Shown: positions 16,874-25,972 of the stretch, in pieces | How the letters are laid out: every line of letters starts with the position of its first letter | Position numbering within the stretch: position 1 is the first letter of the stretch | The notes under the pieces: generated by a model | What the model was told of the DNA's origin: nothing | Databases searched by the model: none | Seen by the model: only the letters and a program-made list of their open reading frames with translations | NCBI RefSeq assembly: GCF_003386095.1 | Contig: NZ_QREG01000025.1 | Location: forward strand, 1 to 64,000 | Origin: Marinoscillum furvescens DSM 4134 | GTDB lineage: Bacteria > Bacteroidota > Bacteroidia > Cytophagales > Cyclobacteriaceae | Direction of reading: 5' to 3' | DNA length: 64,000 nucleotides | Translations under genes and position numbers: made by a program

Positions 16874-16905
16874 GTTGTTAGACAATGTTTAGATTAAAAA
16901 TTAAT

Positions 16906-16936
16906 CAAACATAGCCATTCATTTCAATTAATCAAA
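16906..16936 (-). promoter_or_regulatory. Bacteroidota-type promoter of the TM2 gene
   Basis: On the minus strand TTTG (16933-16936), 19 bases, then TATGTTTG (16906-16913) match the Bacteroidota primary-sigma consensus exactly. Transcription should start near 16900, upstream of the ATG at 16873. Confidence 0.75.
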
Positions 16937-16962
16937 TACATAAAGACCAACGTAGGCATTAT

Positions 16963-17289
16963 TTAAAATATAATAATCAACAACAGAATAATAATAATCA
17001 AACCACCTACAGAAATGGTGATGTGTTCGTTGTGAGCTACTTTTAGCTCTTTTTTGATTTTCTTGAGCTCTTCCTTTACCTGAGTCTTTTCAAATTGATC
17101 CATGGTAGAAGGCTCCATTTGCTGGATTTCACTGATTCTATCTTTGAGGAAGTCCACTCGCATTCTTACTTCCTTTTCCGACTTTTCTGATACATTGTCA
17201 CTTGTAAGGTTTTCACTTTCATTGGCAAATGCCAGAGAAGAGAAAAAGGTTAGTAGTGCAGTAAGAATTATTGGTTTGGAAATTTTCAT
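16963..17289 (-). CDS. Small envelope protein with coiled coil and C-terminal anchor
   Basis: The 108-residue protein has a signal peptide (MKISKPIILTALLTFFSSLAFA), a charged helical middle (residues 40-85, likely coiled coil; MRVDFLKDRISEIQQ and VKEELKKIKKELK) and a C-terminal hydrophobic helix of Gly/Leu/Ile that probably sits in the membrane. I do not recognise the family. Its start codon directly abuts a hairpin (17290-17323). Confidence 0.6.
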   Translation of the reverse strand: MKISKPIILTALLTFFSSLAFANESENLTSDNVSEKSEKEVRMRVDFLKDRISEIQQMEPSTMDQFEKTQVKEELKKIKKELKVAHNEHITISVGGLIIIILLLIIIF

Positions 17290-17323
17290 GGTTGTAACTG
17301 TTTTTGGTTCTAAAACAGCAACC
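17290..17323 (-). promoter_or_regulatory. Hairpin abutting the start codon of the 108-residue protein
   Basis: On the minus strand GGTTG and CTGTTTT pair with AAAACAG and CAACC across a 7-base loop with a 3-base bulge, and the last base of the stem touches the ATG at 17289. It could hide the translation start in the mRNA or be an operator. Confidence 0.45.
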
Positions 17324-17368
17324 TAACGAGTCATAAGAAATAATTGTTTGTGTGACATATACCGTAAT

Positions 17369-18775
17369 CTACTCTGGAATGTGTGCGGTTAGGAGGCTCC
17401 ATACCTTCTCGACGTGGCGTTCTGAAAGGTGAGTTTGGCCTAGAACCAATCGGATAGCAAAAGCTCCATTTACCCTTGTGTGGCTGAGAAATGCTTCGCC
17501 CGAAGCGTTGATTTTTTCAATAATTTGCTGGTTTGTCTGATCCACAGTTTTAGGGTTTTTGCTAGATGCAATATATCTGAATACCAGTACATTGAGCTTC
17601 GGGGGAGCCAGGATTTCAAAATGCTGCGAGCGTTCCAGCTTTTGTCTGATTTGCTCGGTGAATTCTAAGTGTTGGCGTAGTATGTTTCTCAAGCCTTCTT
17701 TGCCGTAGGTGCGCATTACAAACCAAAGTTTTAATGCCCTAAATCTACGCCCGAGCTGAATGCCCCAATCTCTATAGTCATTGACTTGCCCACGGGTGCT
17801 GGTCTTGAGATATTCGGGCAAAATTTCGAAAGTACGTATCAGTGCTTCTTTGTCCCGCACGAAGTATACCGAGCAATCAAAGTTGGTAAGCAGCCACTTG
17901 TGTGGGTTAAAGACATAGCTGTCTGCAAATGTAAGGCCCTCGCGGAGCCAGTCGAGTTCGGGTAAGATCATAGCAGATCCGGCATAGGCAGCATCTACAT
18001 GCAACCATACGTTGTGCTTTTGGCAAATCTGTCCAACGGCGCTCAGTGGATCAAATGCCAACGTGCCTGTAGTGCCAAGAGCTGCTACCACACAGCATGG
18101 TATGAGTCCGTTTGCCAGGTCTTTTTCTATGGCCGCCAGTAGGGCATCAGGTCGCATGGCTAGTGCTTCATCTGTGGCAATCTTCACCACATTTTCACTG
18201 CCTATTCCAGCTATTTTGGCTCCTTTTTCGATCGAAGAATGGGTTTCTGCAGAGCAGTAAACGCGCAACTTCTGGCCGTCAAACCCTTGCTTATTGATGA
18301 CATACTTACTTACCTGCTCACGCGCAGTGAGTATTGCCGTAAGTGTGGCTGTAGAAGCCGTGTCATGGATCACACCATGCCAGGCATTAGGCAAAGACAT
18401 GAGGTCTTTGAGCCACTCCATCATTTGCTCTTCCAGTTCTGCAGCAGCAGGAGAGGTTTCCCAAACCATACACTGCGCGCCAATTCCAGCAGTTAGTATT
18501 TCTGCAATAAGGGATGGGTAACTGGAATTTGCTGGAAAATATGCGTGAAAATGCGGGTGCTGCCAATGGGTGATACCTGGCAAAATGATGTCATTGAGGT
18601 CCTGCATCAGGTCAGCGAATGCTTCACTGGAATCGGGAGCTTTTTCGGGAAGTTGCTTCTTTATATCACCGGGCTTTACTTGAGATTTTACCGGATGTTG
18701 CTCAATGTTTTCGAGATAGTCTGCTACCCAGTCCACGGCAGCATGGGCGTTTTTACGAAACTCGTCAGAAGTCAT
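17369..18775 (-). CDS. PLP-dependent group II amino acid decarboxylase
   Basis: The 468-residue protein fits the aromatic-L-amino-acid/tyrosine decarboxylase family: PGITHWQHPHFHAYFPAN in the substrate region, HDTASTATLTAIL, the cofactor Asp in HVDAAYAGSAMILPE, and the PLP lysine in FNPHKWLLTN. Length is normal. Members decarboxylate tyrosine, DOPA, phenylalanine or tryptophan; the exact substrate cannot be read from sequence. It starts 14 bases after rsmG on the same strand and is the last gene of the glycosyltransferase-sigma-rsmG run. The downstream region 17324-17368 contains no clear terminator. Confidence 0.88.
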   Translation of the reverse strand: MTSDEFRKNAHAAVDWVADYLENIEQHPVKSQVKPGDIKKQLPEKAPDSSEAFADLMQDLNDIILPGITHWQHPHFHAYFPANSSYPSLIAEILTAGIGAQCMVWETSPAAAELEEQMMEWLKDLMSLPNAWHGVIHDTASTATLTAILTAREQVSKYVINKQGFDGQKLRVYCSAETHSSIEKGAKIAGIGSENVVKIATDEALAMRPDALLAAIEKDLANGLIPCCVVAALGTTGTLAFDPLSAVGQICQKHNVWLHVDAAYAGSAMILPELDWLREGLTFADSYVFNPHKWLLTNFDCSVYFVRDKEALIRTFEILPEYLKTSTRGQVNDYRDWGIQLGRRFRALKLWFVMRTYGKEGLRNILRQHLEFTEQIRQKLERSQHFEILAPPKLNVLVFRYIASSKNPKTVDQTNQQIIEKINASGEAFLSHTRVNGAFAIRLVLGQTHLSERHVEKVWSLLTAHIPE

Positions 18776-18789
18776 GCTTTAGGGATGAT

Positions 18790-19422
18790 TTATACAGGAA
18801 TGTACACAAGCTTTTTGGTTTCGAAAAACTCCTCATTGAAGTATTCCGAAAGGTTGGTAAGGCTGTGGGAGCGCCCAAACTCCTTCAACTCCTCATCCAG
18901 ATCGCCACCTTTTAGGAGCAGGTAGCCACTGGCTAGTGTAGGGTGGTCATTGGGTTTGATGAGGCGATGTGTCCAGTTGTACAGCACCTGCGTGCGGGCT
19001 ACAGCTCTGGATACTACATAGTCAAACTTTCTTTTGATCTTCTCCACACGCACATGCTCGGCCTCTACATTAGCCAGCCCCAGCGCTGAAGCCACTTCAT
19101 TCACCACTTTTATTTTTTTGCCAATGCTATCTGCCAGGTAAAAGGAGCACTCTGGGAAAAGTATGGCCAACGGTACGCCTGGAAAACCACCACCGGTACC
19201 AATGTCTAGAACTTTGGAGCCTGCAGGGAATGAAAAGTATTTGGCTATGGCCAGACTGTGGAGTACGTGCCGAATGTAAAGCTCTTCTATGTCCTTTCTG
19301 GAGATCACATTGATTTTGGCATTCCAATCCTTGTAGAGTGATTCGAGCTGAACGATTTGGTCTTTTTGAGTGTCATTAAGCTCCGGGAAATGATCGAAAA
19401 CGACCTGTGCGTTTTGGGTCAT
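18790..19422 (-). CDS. rsmG: 16S rRNA (guanine-527-N7)-methyltransferase
   Basis: The 210-residue protein methylates N7 of G527 in 16S rRNA using S-adenosylmethionine. It shows NVISRKDIEELYIRHVLHSL, the SAM-binding loop VLDIGTGGGFPGVPLAI, and the later VSRAVA motif, all typical of RsmG (GidB). Length is normal. Its ATG overlaps the stop of the upstream sigma factor gene by one base (TAATG), so the two are probably translationally coupled. Confidence 0.95.
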   Translation of the reverse strand: MTQNAQVVFDHFPELNDTQKDQIVQLESLYKDWNAKINVISRKDIEELYIRHVLHSLAIAKYFSFPAGSKVLDIGTGGGFPGVPLAILFPECSFYLADSIGKKIKVVNEVASALGLANVEAEHVRVEKIKRKFDYVVSRAVARTQVLYNWTHRLIKPNDHPTLASGYLLLKGGDLDEELKEFGRSHSLTNLSEYFNEEFFETKKLVYIPV

Positions 19423-20030
19423 TAGATGTGTTTCTTTTTGTCTTTTACTAATTCGTACATCAGCTCTCGCGCTCGGTGAAGTTGTGCTTTTACAGTACCT
19501 AGCGGCGCCCCTAGTTCGGTGGCTATCTCCTCATAAGATAGTTCGTCAAAGTAGCGTAGCTTGACCAACCGCTGATATTTGGGAGGCAGTTTGGTTACAA
19601 ACATGCGCACAAGCTCAATCTTCTGAGTGTTGATGGCTTCTTCGTCCGGCGTACGGTCTCCATCTTCCACATCGATATTTACGGACTCTCCGCTATCATC
19701 TGTAAATGAGGTGTTTAGGCTGTAGGTTTCCAGTTTTTTCTTACGAATAAAATCAATGGCATTGTTGGTAGCAATGCGAAAAAGCCAGGTGCTAAACGTA
19801 TAGTCTTTTTTGAAGCGCGCCAGGTTTTTAAACGCTTTGGCAAAAGCCTCTATGGTGAGGTCTTCCGCGTCATCTACATTGCGCACCATTTTTAGTATCA
19901 TATGGTAAACAGGCTTTTTGTACCTGCTCATGAGTTCGGCAAAAGCCGACTCGTCATTTTCCAGCGTAGCACGATCTATGAGTTTGAAATCTTTGAGTGC
20001 TTTATCTGAAAACTGCCTTTTTACTTCCAT
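19422..20030 (-). CDS. ECF-type RNA polymerase sigma factor
   Basis: The 202-residue protein contains region 2 (YKKPVYHMILKMVRNVDDAEDLTIEAFAKAF, with the promoter-melting FSTWLFRIATNNAIDFIRKKK) and region 4 (LPPKYQRLVKLRYFDELSYEEIATELGAPLGTVKAQLHRAREL). It would direct RNA polymerase to a specific promoter set. No anti-sigma factor gene lies next to it, unlike many ECF factors. A linker of about 45 acidic residues separates the two regions. It overlaps the upstream glycosyltransferase gene by 10 bases and rsmG by one base. Confidence 0.9.
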   Translation of the reverse strand: MEVKRQFSDKALKDFKLIDRATLENDESAFAELMSRYKKPVYHMILKMVRNVDDAEDLTIEAFAKAFKNLARFKKDYTFSTWLFRIATNNAIDFIRKKKLETYSLNTSFTDDSGESVNIDVEDGDRTPDEEAINTQKIELVRMFVTKLPPKYQRLVKLRYFDELSYEEIATELGAPLGTVKAQLHRARELMYELVKDKKKHI

Positions 20031-21121
20031 CTAGTCGTTCGTTCAAATCTCGCTCTGATACCTATCAGAGGTAATAAAATCGCATAGCAGAAATCCAGTA
20101 ACAAAAACCAGCGTAGCTGAAATGGTAACCCTGTCTTATAGGCGATTTTCTTGAAAAATAGTCCTTTTACCAGTACCAACAAGCCGAACAAAACAATAAT
20201 TCTCTCTGGCGCCGGAAAAATACAGATCAAATATAGCCAACTCAGCCATACAAGTGCATGAAGACTCATGCGAATCATGTGGTTTCGCTTGATCTGTGGC
20301 TGATAGTGCTTGCCAACGGAAAAGTGTCTTGTTTTTTGCTTGAGATATCCTTTCAATGTACGTTTTGGATACGAATAGGTTAAGCTTTGATGACCAAAAT
20401 TTACAACTGTATTGGACGGTGTTGAGAGCTTTTGTACCAGTAGGTCATCGTCACCACCGAGTACATTTTCGTGTGGCGCAAAGCCTTTGCTGGCTAAAAA
20501 AGCTTCCTTTTTATAAGCGATGTTACGCCCCACACCCATATAGGCATTGCCAGAAAGAGCTGCAGCGAAATAGTGGATTGCGGTTTGAAAGGTTTCATAT
20601 CCGGTGAGAGCTCCTATTGCAGTTCCATTGTGGTAATATGCTCCTGCCCCCAAAATCAGTTCTACATCCTTGTGCATGTGGATAGCAAAACTGTTTACCC
20701 ATTCGTCACTGGCAGGGAGGCAGTCTGCGTCTGTCAAAAGTACCCATTCACCAGCGGCTTTATGGATCGCTTGCGAAATGCCATGTTTTTTAGGGTGAAT
20801 GCCATGAGGCACTTCCTCGATGGCAATGGTCTGTAAGCGTGGGTCGCTGAAAGTACTCACGATTTTCTGACTAGCATCTGTACACCGATCTAAAACCAGG
20901 ATGATTTCTAACTGCAGATACTTTTGAGCTAAAAGTGCAGGTATCAAATGGGGTAGGTGATGGGCCTCATTGTGTGCACAAACGATCACGGTCACCCGTG
21001 GTTGTATGCCTGAAGGAGAGGGCATGGAGTAGGTAATTACCTTCCATACGACAGGTGCCAGCAGAAAAATATGAGCTCCAATCAGGACGTAAAACAATAT
21101 TTCATGGAAATGAACTACCAT
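20021..21121 (-). CDS. Family 2 glycosyltransferase, membrane-bound
   Basis: The 366-residue enzyme has an N-terminal membrane helix (residues 8-30), a GT-A domain (VTVIVCAHNEAHHLPHLI, DADC as the metal-binding D-x-D, LGGDDDLLVQ as the acceptor/catalytic acidic cluster) and two or three C-terminal membrane helices. It should add a sugar from a nucleotide donor to a lipid or polysaccharide at the inner membrane; donor and product are unknown. It is first in the minus-strand operon and is divergent from tgt. Confidence 0.85.
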   Translation of the reverse strand: MVVHFHEILFYVLIGAHIFLLAPVVWKVITYSMPSPSGIQPRVTVIVCAHNEAHHLPHLIPALLAQKYLQLEIILVLDRCTDASQKIVSTFSDPRLQTIAIEEVPHGIHPKKHGISQAIHKAAGEWVLLTDADCLPASDEWVNSFAIHMHKDVELILGAGAYYHNGTAIGALTGYETFQTAIHYFAAALSGNAYMGVGRNIAYKKEAFLASKGFAPHENVLGGDDDLLVQKLSTPSNTVVNFGHQSLTYSYPKRTLKGYLKQKTRHFSVGKHYQPQIKRNHMIRMSLHALVWLSWLYLICIFPAPERIIVLFGLLVLVKGLFFKKIAYKTGLPFQLRWFLLLDFCYAILLPLIGIRARFERTTRWK

Positions 21122-21187
21122 TGGTGGTAAAGATAGAAGGCGGGGATGGGGGTTATTCGGATTGGTCCAACTATTTTTGCCGCATTT

Positions 21188-22318
21188 ATGGATTTTAGCT
21201 TACAACATACCGACCCAAAGTCTAAGGCAAGAGCAGGTGTAGTCACTACTGATCATGGTCAGATCGAAACGCCAATTTTTATGCCGGTGGGCACAGCGGG
21301 TACAGTCAAAGCTGTACATCAGCGTGAAATTAAGGAAGATATTGCTGCGGAAATCATCCTGGGCAATACCTATCATTTGTACTTACGCCCCGGCCTGGAG
21401 GTGATACAAGCCGCTGGCGGACTTCATAAATTCAATGGCTGGGATCGGCCGATACTTACCGATAGTGGAGGGTATCAGGTGTATTCGCTGGGAGACAATC
21501 GTAAAATTACCGAGAAAGGTGTGCGCTTTAAATCTCACATTGATGGCTCCATGCATGATTTCACACCGGAGCGGGTCATGGACATTCAGCGTGTGATTGG
21601 TGCAGATATCATTATGGCTTTTGATGAGTGTACGCCCTATCCATGTGAGCGCAAGTATGCGGAGGATTCTATGCATATGACCCATCGTTGGCTCAAAAGG
21701 TGTATCGATCATTTTGATCAAACGGAGCCAGTATATGATTACAGTCAGACACTTTTCCCTATTGTGCAAGGGAGCACTTACCCTGATTTGCGCAGGCAGT
21801 CTGCAGAGTTTATCGCTGAGCAGGGAAGGGAGGGTAATGCCATCGGTGGTCTATCGGTGGGAGAGCCGCATGAAGATATGTATGCCATGACTGAGCTAGT
21901 ATGTGATATCTTACCGAAGGATAAACCGCGCTACCTTATGGGGGTAGGCACACCGGAAAACATCCTGGAATGCATTGCGTTGGGAGTGGATATGTTTGAT
22001 TGTGTGATGCCAACACGGAACGCTCGCAATGGCATGCTTTTTACCAGTGAAGGAATTATCAATATTAAAAATGAACGCTGGAAGTCGGATTTTAGTCCGA
22101 TTGATCCTGAGATTGGAGGCTATGTGTCCACTTTTTATACCAGAGCGTATCTGAGACACCTCATCATGAGCAAAGAAATGTTGGGAGCGCAGATATGTAG
22201 TGTGCACAATCTTACGTTTTACCTGTGGCTGGTAAAGCAGGCACGCGAACAAATAAAAGCCGGTACATTTGCTAGCTGGAAAAACCAAATGGTTAAAAAA
22301 GTAACCACTCGCTTGTGA
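21188..22318 (+). CDS. tgt: tRNA-guanine(34) transglycosylase
   Basis: The 376-residue enzyme exchanges guanine 34 for a queuine precursor in tRNAs with GUN anticodons. I chose the ATG at 21188 (MDFSLQHTDPKS) because family members begin here; an ATG at 21146 would add 14 residues. Visible: DSGGYQVYSL (Asp92), the glycine loop AIGGLSVGEP, and the nucleophile in GVDMFDCVMPTRNARNG (Asp271). The zinc site is degenerate: where C-x-C-x2-C is expected there is EIGGYVSTF (residues 308-316), although the later His in SVHNL is kept. It overlaps lptG by four bases (GTGA). Confidence 0.95.
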   Translation: MDFSLQHTDPKSKARAGVVTTDHGQIETPIFMPVGTAGTVKAVHQREIKEDIAAEIILGNTYHLYLRPGLEVIQAAGGLHKFNGWDRPILTDSGGYQVYSLGDNRKITEKGVRFKSHIDGSMHDFTPERVMDIQRVIGADIIMAFDECTPYPCERKYAEDSMHMTHRWLKRCIDHFDQTEPVYDYSQTLFPIVQGSTYPDLRRQSAEFIAEQGREGNAIGGLSVGEPHEDMYAMTELVCDILPKDKPRYLMGVGTPENILECIALGVDMFDCVMPTRNARNGMLFTSEGIINIKNERWKSDFSPIDPEIGGYVSTFYTRAYLRHLIMSKEMLGAQICSVHNLTFYLWLVKQAREQIKAGTFASWKNQMVKKVTTRL

Positions 22319-23397
22319 AAAAAATTGATCTCTACATTCTGAAGAAAATCCTGAGCACGTTCGTGTTTGTGGTGTTTTTGCTGGTATTGATTATCTGTGT
22401 GATAGACTTTACTGAAAAGAATGACGACTTCATGCAGAATGACGTCAGTAGAGCTCAAATCTTCAAATATTACCTGACCTTATTCCCTTATTTTGCCATT
22501 TTGCTTACGCCGATCACGGCTTTTATCGCCACGGTATTTGTGACTGCTAAAATGGCTGCTCAGACAGAAATCGTTGCTATTTTAGCCTCAGGGGTGAGTT
22601 TCAGGCGTATGCTATTGCCATATCTGGTGGCAGCTACCATCATTGCGGCTTTTAGCTTCAGTTTTATGGGTTATGTGATTCCTGATGCCAATAAATACCG
22701 CATCAATTTTGAGCTGACCTACCTGAAAAAACCGTTTTTCTATTCAGATCGCAACATTCACCTAAAAATTGGTGAAAATGATTACATCTACATCGATCGA
22801 TACAACAATCAACGGGATATAGGTTACACTGTGACGCTGGAGCGGATAGTGGATGAGCGACTTGAAGATAAAATCACGGCAAAACGAATTCATTGGGATA
22901 CGGCTACCAACAAATGGAGTTTGAAAAACTGGCAGCGGCGAGAAGTTTTCGATGACTATGAGCGCATTACTTCTGATGGTGCGGCTAGTGACCTGGACAC
23001 TATGCTCAATCTCACGCCGGCAGATTTTCAAAATAAGGAACGCTTACAAGAGACTCTTACGCTACCGGAGTTGAATGACTATATCGCCTTGCAGCAAAGC
23101 CGGGGAGCGGATGATGTAGGCTTGTATCAAATAGAGAAATACATTCGCTATATGCAGCCCTTTGGAGTGATTATACTTTGCTTCATCGGGGTGGTGGTCT
23201 CCGCCAAAAAATCCAGAAGGGGCACAGGGTTTCAAATCGCACTTGGCTTCTTGATAGCCTTTGTATTCATTATCTTTTTTATCCTGGCTCGGGCTATAGC
23301 CGAAGCAGGCTCCATGAATCCGATTTTTGCAGTCTGGATACCAAACATCATTTTCAGTTGTATAGGGTTGCTGCTGTATAACACGGTCCCAAGATGA
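22315..23397 (+). CDS. lptG: LptF/LptG family lipopolysaccharide transport permease
   Basis: The 360-residue protein starts at GTG 22315, overlapping tgt by four bases. It has three N-terminal membrane helices (about 10-110), a periplasmic jellyroll domain (about 130-270) and three C-terminal helices (about 275-358), the YjgP/YjgQ layout. With LptB it would form the ABC transporter that extracts lipopolysaccharide from the inner membrane. Whether it is LptF or LptG cannot be told from sequence alone. An OstA/LptA-like protein of the same pathway is encoded at 35310-37040. Confidence 0.85.
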   Translation: MKKIDLYILKKILSTFVFVVFLLVLIICVIDFTEKNDDFMQNDVSRAQIFKYYLTLFPYFAILLTPITAFIATVFVTAKMAAQTEIVAILASGVSFRRMLLPYLVAATIIAAFSFSFMGYVIPDANKYRINFELTYLKKPFFYSDRNIHLKIGENDYIYIDRYNNQRDIGYTVTLERIVDERLEDKITAKRIHWDTATNKWSLKNWQRREVFDDYERITSDGAASDLDTMLNLTPADFQNKERLQETLTLPELNDYIALQQSRGADDVGLYQIEKYIRYMQPFGVIILCFIGVVVSAKKSRRGTGFQIALGFLIAFVFIIFFILARAIAEAGSMNPIFAVWIPNIIFSCIGLLLYNTVPR

Positions 23398-24308
23398 CGC
23401 AGGAAACCAAAGACTTTGCGTTTCTTCATTTCATAGTTCTCATTTGGGGATTTACAGCCATTCTAGGGGTGATGATTGATTTACCCTCGGTGGAAATGGT
23501 CTTTTTTCGCACGTTAATTGCGTCAGTGGGGCTTTTGGTGCTGGTTTATTTTCGAAAAAAGTCTTTCACCTTTCATCGAAGAAAAGATTATCTGGTAATC
23601 CTGGGAACTGGAGGGCTGATTGCCGCCCATTGGATTTTGTTTTTCTTATCTGCCCGCGTAGCTAATGTCTCGGTCTGTTTGGCAGGTATGGCTACCTGTT
23701 CGCTTTGGACGAGTATTTTGGAACCTATTGCTTATCGCCGGAAGGTCAAAGCCTTTGAAGTGATCCTGAGCGTCATAGCATTCATCGGTATTGTGGTGAT
23801 CTACAATGTGGAATTTGACTATTTTCTCGGGCTTGTATTGGCAGTGATTTCAGCATTTATTAGTGCATGGTTTACTGTGATCAATGGTAAACTCACTAAG
23901 CGGTATGATCCGTTTGTGATTACTTTCTATGAGATGATTGGCGCCACGCTTTCGATTGCTTTGTTTTTCCCGATCTATTTGCAGCTGGAAGGGGTGTCTG
24001 GTTTGGCCTTGTCCCCAACTTTGGCTGATTGGGGGTATTTGCTGATTTTAGGGTTGGTTTGTACCGTATATGCTTATTCCTATTCCGTAAAGCTCATGCA
24101 GCGTCTATCTGCATTTTCTGTCAATCTTACGGTAAACCTGGAGCCTGTATACGGGATAGTGATGGCGCTCATTTTCTTTCCGGAAACAGAGCAAATGACC
24201 AGTGGGTTTTACCTCGGCACAGGATTGATCCTAACTTCTGTATTGCTTTATCCGTTGATCAATAAGGCAATGAAACGCAAAGCGCTGGAAACAGATAATC
24301 TGCGATAA
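23394..24308 (+). CDS. EamA/DMT superfamily transporter
   Basis: The 304-residue protein has about ten hydrophobic helices in two similar halves, the first with FRTLIASVGLLVLVYF and HWILFFLSARVANVSVCLAG, the second with YDPFVITFYEMIGATLSI and VNLTVNLEPVYGIVMALIFFPE, typical of EamA exporters. Members move amino acids, metabolites or purines; the substrate is unknown. The gene overlaps lptG by four bases and is the last of the tgt-lptG run. Confidence 0.85.
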   Translation: MTQETKDFAFLHFIVLIWGFTAILGVMIDLPSVEMVFFRTLIASVGLLVLVYFRKKSFTFHRRKDYLVILGTGGLIAAHWILFFLSARVANVSVCLAGMATCSLWTSILEPIAYRRKVKAFEVILSVIAFIGIVVIYNVEFDYFLGLVLAVISAFISAWFTVINGKLTKRYDPFVITFYEMIGATLSIALFFPIYLQLEGVSGLALSPTLADWGYLLILGLVCTVYAYSYSVKLMQRLSAFSVNLTVNLEPVYGIVMALIFFPETEQMTSGFYLGTGLILTSVLLYPLINKAMKRKALETDNLR

Positions 24309-24339
24309 GTAAGAATTTTTTCACTAATCCAATTTTTAA

Positions 24340-24660
24340 ATGCTTATCACTACAACAAACAACGTAGAAGGAAAACAGATCACAGATTACTATGGCATGG
24401 TCACGGGGGAGGCCATCATAGGAGCTAATATTTTTAAAGACTTTTTTGCTGCCATCACCGATGTGGTGGGCGGGCGCTCAGGTGCTTACGAACGTGCGCT
24501 GAAAGACGCAAAAGATATCGCCATGAAAGAGATGCAGGAGCGTGCTCAGGCCATGGGTGCAAATGCTGTGATAGCCGTGGATCTTGATTATGAGACCGTA
24601 GGCAAAGACTCTGGTATGCTGATGGTTAGTGCCAGTGGTACGGCAGTTCGCCTGGCGTAA
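24340..24660 (+). CDS. YbjQ/UPF0145 family protein
   Basis: The 106-residue protein matches the YbjQ family: [64 protein letters not shown] and a final strand [13 protein letters not shown]. Family members form pentamers and are often called putative heavy-metal-binding proteins, but the function is not established. It stands 31 bases after the EamA gene. Confidence 0.9.
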   Translation: MLITTTNNVEGKQITDYYGMVTGEAIIGANIFKDFFAAITDVVGGRSGAYERALKDAKDIAMKEMQERAQAMGANAVIAVDLDYETVGKDSGMLMVSASGTAVRLA

Positions 24661-24689
24661 AATATCTAATACATATAGAACGGTTTTGT

Positions 24690-24724
24690 GGTAAGTGGTG
24701 TTTAGATTCTAAACACCCCTTACC
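24690..24724 (+). promoter_or_regulatory. Hairpin ending exactly at the oxygenase start codon
   Basis: Fifteen-base arms (24690-24704 and 24710-24724) with one mismatch flank a 5-base loop, and the right arm ends with ACC touching the ATG at 24725. There is no T run, so it is not a classical terminator for the YbjQ gene. A repressor site or an mRNA structure controlling translation is possible. Confidence 0.5.
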
Positions 24725-25972
24725 ATGAACGTTTACGCCTTCATTATCCCCATCGTATTGGTGCTACTACTGGCTGAGATTATCTACAGCATTCGCACCA
24801 AAAACGGAATGTATCCGTTTCAGGATACCGTTACAAATATCGCCACAGGTATTGGCAATCAATGTGTCAATCTGGCTGTGGCTTTTTTTGTTTATAAGTG
24901 GTATGGTTGGCTCTATCAGTTTGCCCCGTGGGAAATCCCGGCCACCTGGTACTGGCTCCTGATTCTGCTTATTTTCCAGGACTTTATCTTTTACTGGTTT
25001 CACCGGATAGGTCATACCATCAATATCTTCTGGGCGGCGCATATGCCACATCATTCCTCTGAAGAGCTCAATTTATCGGTTGGAATTCGTGCCAGTTTTA
25101 CTCAGCGCCTTTTTCAATTTCTATTTTTCGATTGGATTTTGGTATTGGTCGGGTTTTCGCCTGAAATGGTCTATGCCATGGCTGCCGTCCACTTGCTGCT
25201 GGCGTATTGGCACCACACTCAGCTAATCAAAAAGCTTGGCTGGTTTGAAAAGTTTTTTGTGACGCCTTCTCATCATCGGGTTCACCATGGTGTAAACCCT
25301 CAATACCTGGATAAAAACTACTCCGAGTTTTTAATCATTTGGGATAAGCTATTTGGGACGTTCGAAGAAGAGCGTGAAGAGGTGTGCTATGGGGTGACGC
25401 ATCCGCCCAGGACCTGGGACCCTATTTTTATCAATTTTCAGTATTGGAAGCAGCTTTGGGATGATGCGGTAGCTACTCGCAGTTGGTGGGATAAGGTACG
25501 GCTTTGGTTTATGCCACTAGGATGGAGGCCTCCAGATTTGCGTACCAACGAAAAAAAGCAACTGGGCTACACCCGAAAGGAGCAAGTGAAGTATGTAAGC
25601 AAGCAGTATAAGGGTGTACGGCCATATTTGATTGTGCAGATCGTGCTGGCTATGGCTTATCTGATGGTGACTGTAGACTTGTCTAATCCATTGACTTATG
25701 TGCATCGCCTGGTACTTTCCATTGGCGTTTTTCTAATGATTATTGCCTGGGGAGGATTGCTACAAGCACGGCGCTGGTCATTAGGTGTGGAAGTGCTGCG
25801 GTTGGTTTACATGGCTATTGCCCTTGTAGTTGTTTTAGATTTCGCCGGGATGATGGCCTATACCAGCTGGCTGACCATAGTAGCAGGTCTATGTGCAGGT
25901 GGTAGTATTTTGTATTGTACTTTTTTTGTGAAAAAGAAAGAGTTGGAAAGCCCTCAGCTAGCTTATAGCTGA
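24725..25972 (+). CDS. Sterol desaturase / fatty acid hydroxylase family membrane oxygenase
   Basis: The 415-residue membrane protein has the diiron histidine boxes of this superfamily: HRIGH, HMPHHSSEELN, HHTQ and HRVHHGVN, followed by DKLFGTFEEE. Four helices carry the catalytic core in the N-terminal 270 residues; three or four extra helices follow (about 300-405), a layout close to alkylglycerol monooxygenase (TMEM195) relatives. It would use oxygen to hydroxylate or desaturate a lipid. Its 3' end overlaps ispE, on the opposite strand, by 10 bases. Confidence 0.85.
   Translation: MNVYAFIIPIVLVLLLAEIIYSIRTKNGMYPFQDTVTNIATGIGNQCVNLAVAFFVYKWYGWLYQFAPWEIPATWYWLLILLIFQDFIFYWFHRIGHTINIFWAAHMPHHSSEELNLSVGIRASFTQRLFQFLFFDWILVLVGFSPEMVYAMAAVHLLLAYWHHTQLIKKLGWFEKFFVTPSHHRVHHGVNPQYLDKNYSEFLIIWDKLFGTFEEEREEVCYGVTHPPRTWDPIFINFQYWKQLWDDAVATRSWWDKVRLWFMPLGWRPPDLRTNEKKQLGYTRKEQVKYVSKQYKGVRPYLIVQIVLAMAYLMVTVDLSNPLTYVHRLVLSIGVFLMIIAWGGLLQARRWSLGVEVLRLVYMAIALVVVLDFAGMMAYTSWLTIVAGLCAGGSILYCTFFVKKKELESPQLAYS

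Noticed and set aside
21146-21187. Longer tgt start
   Set aside because: The extra 14 residues are not found at the start of the family and lie in the divergent promoter region.
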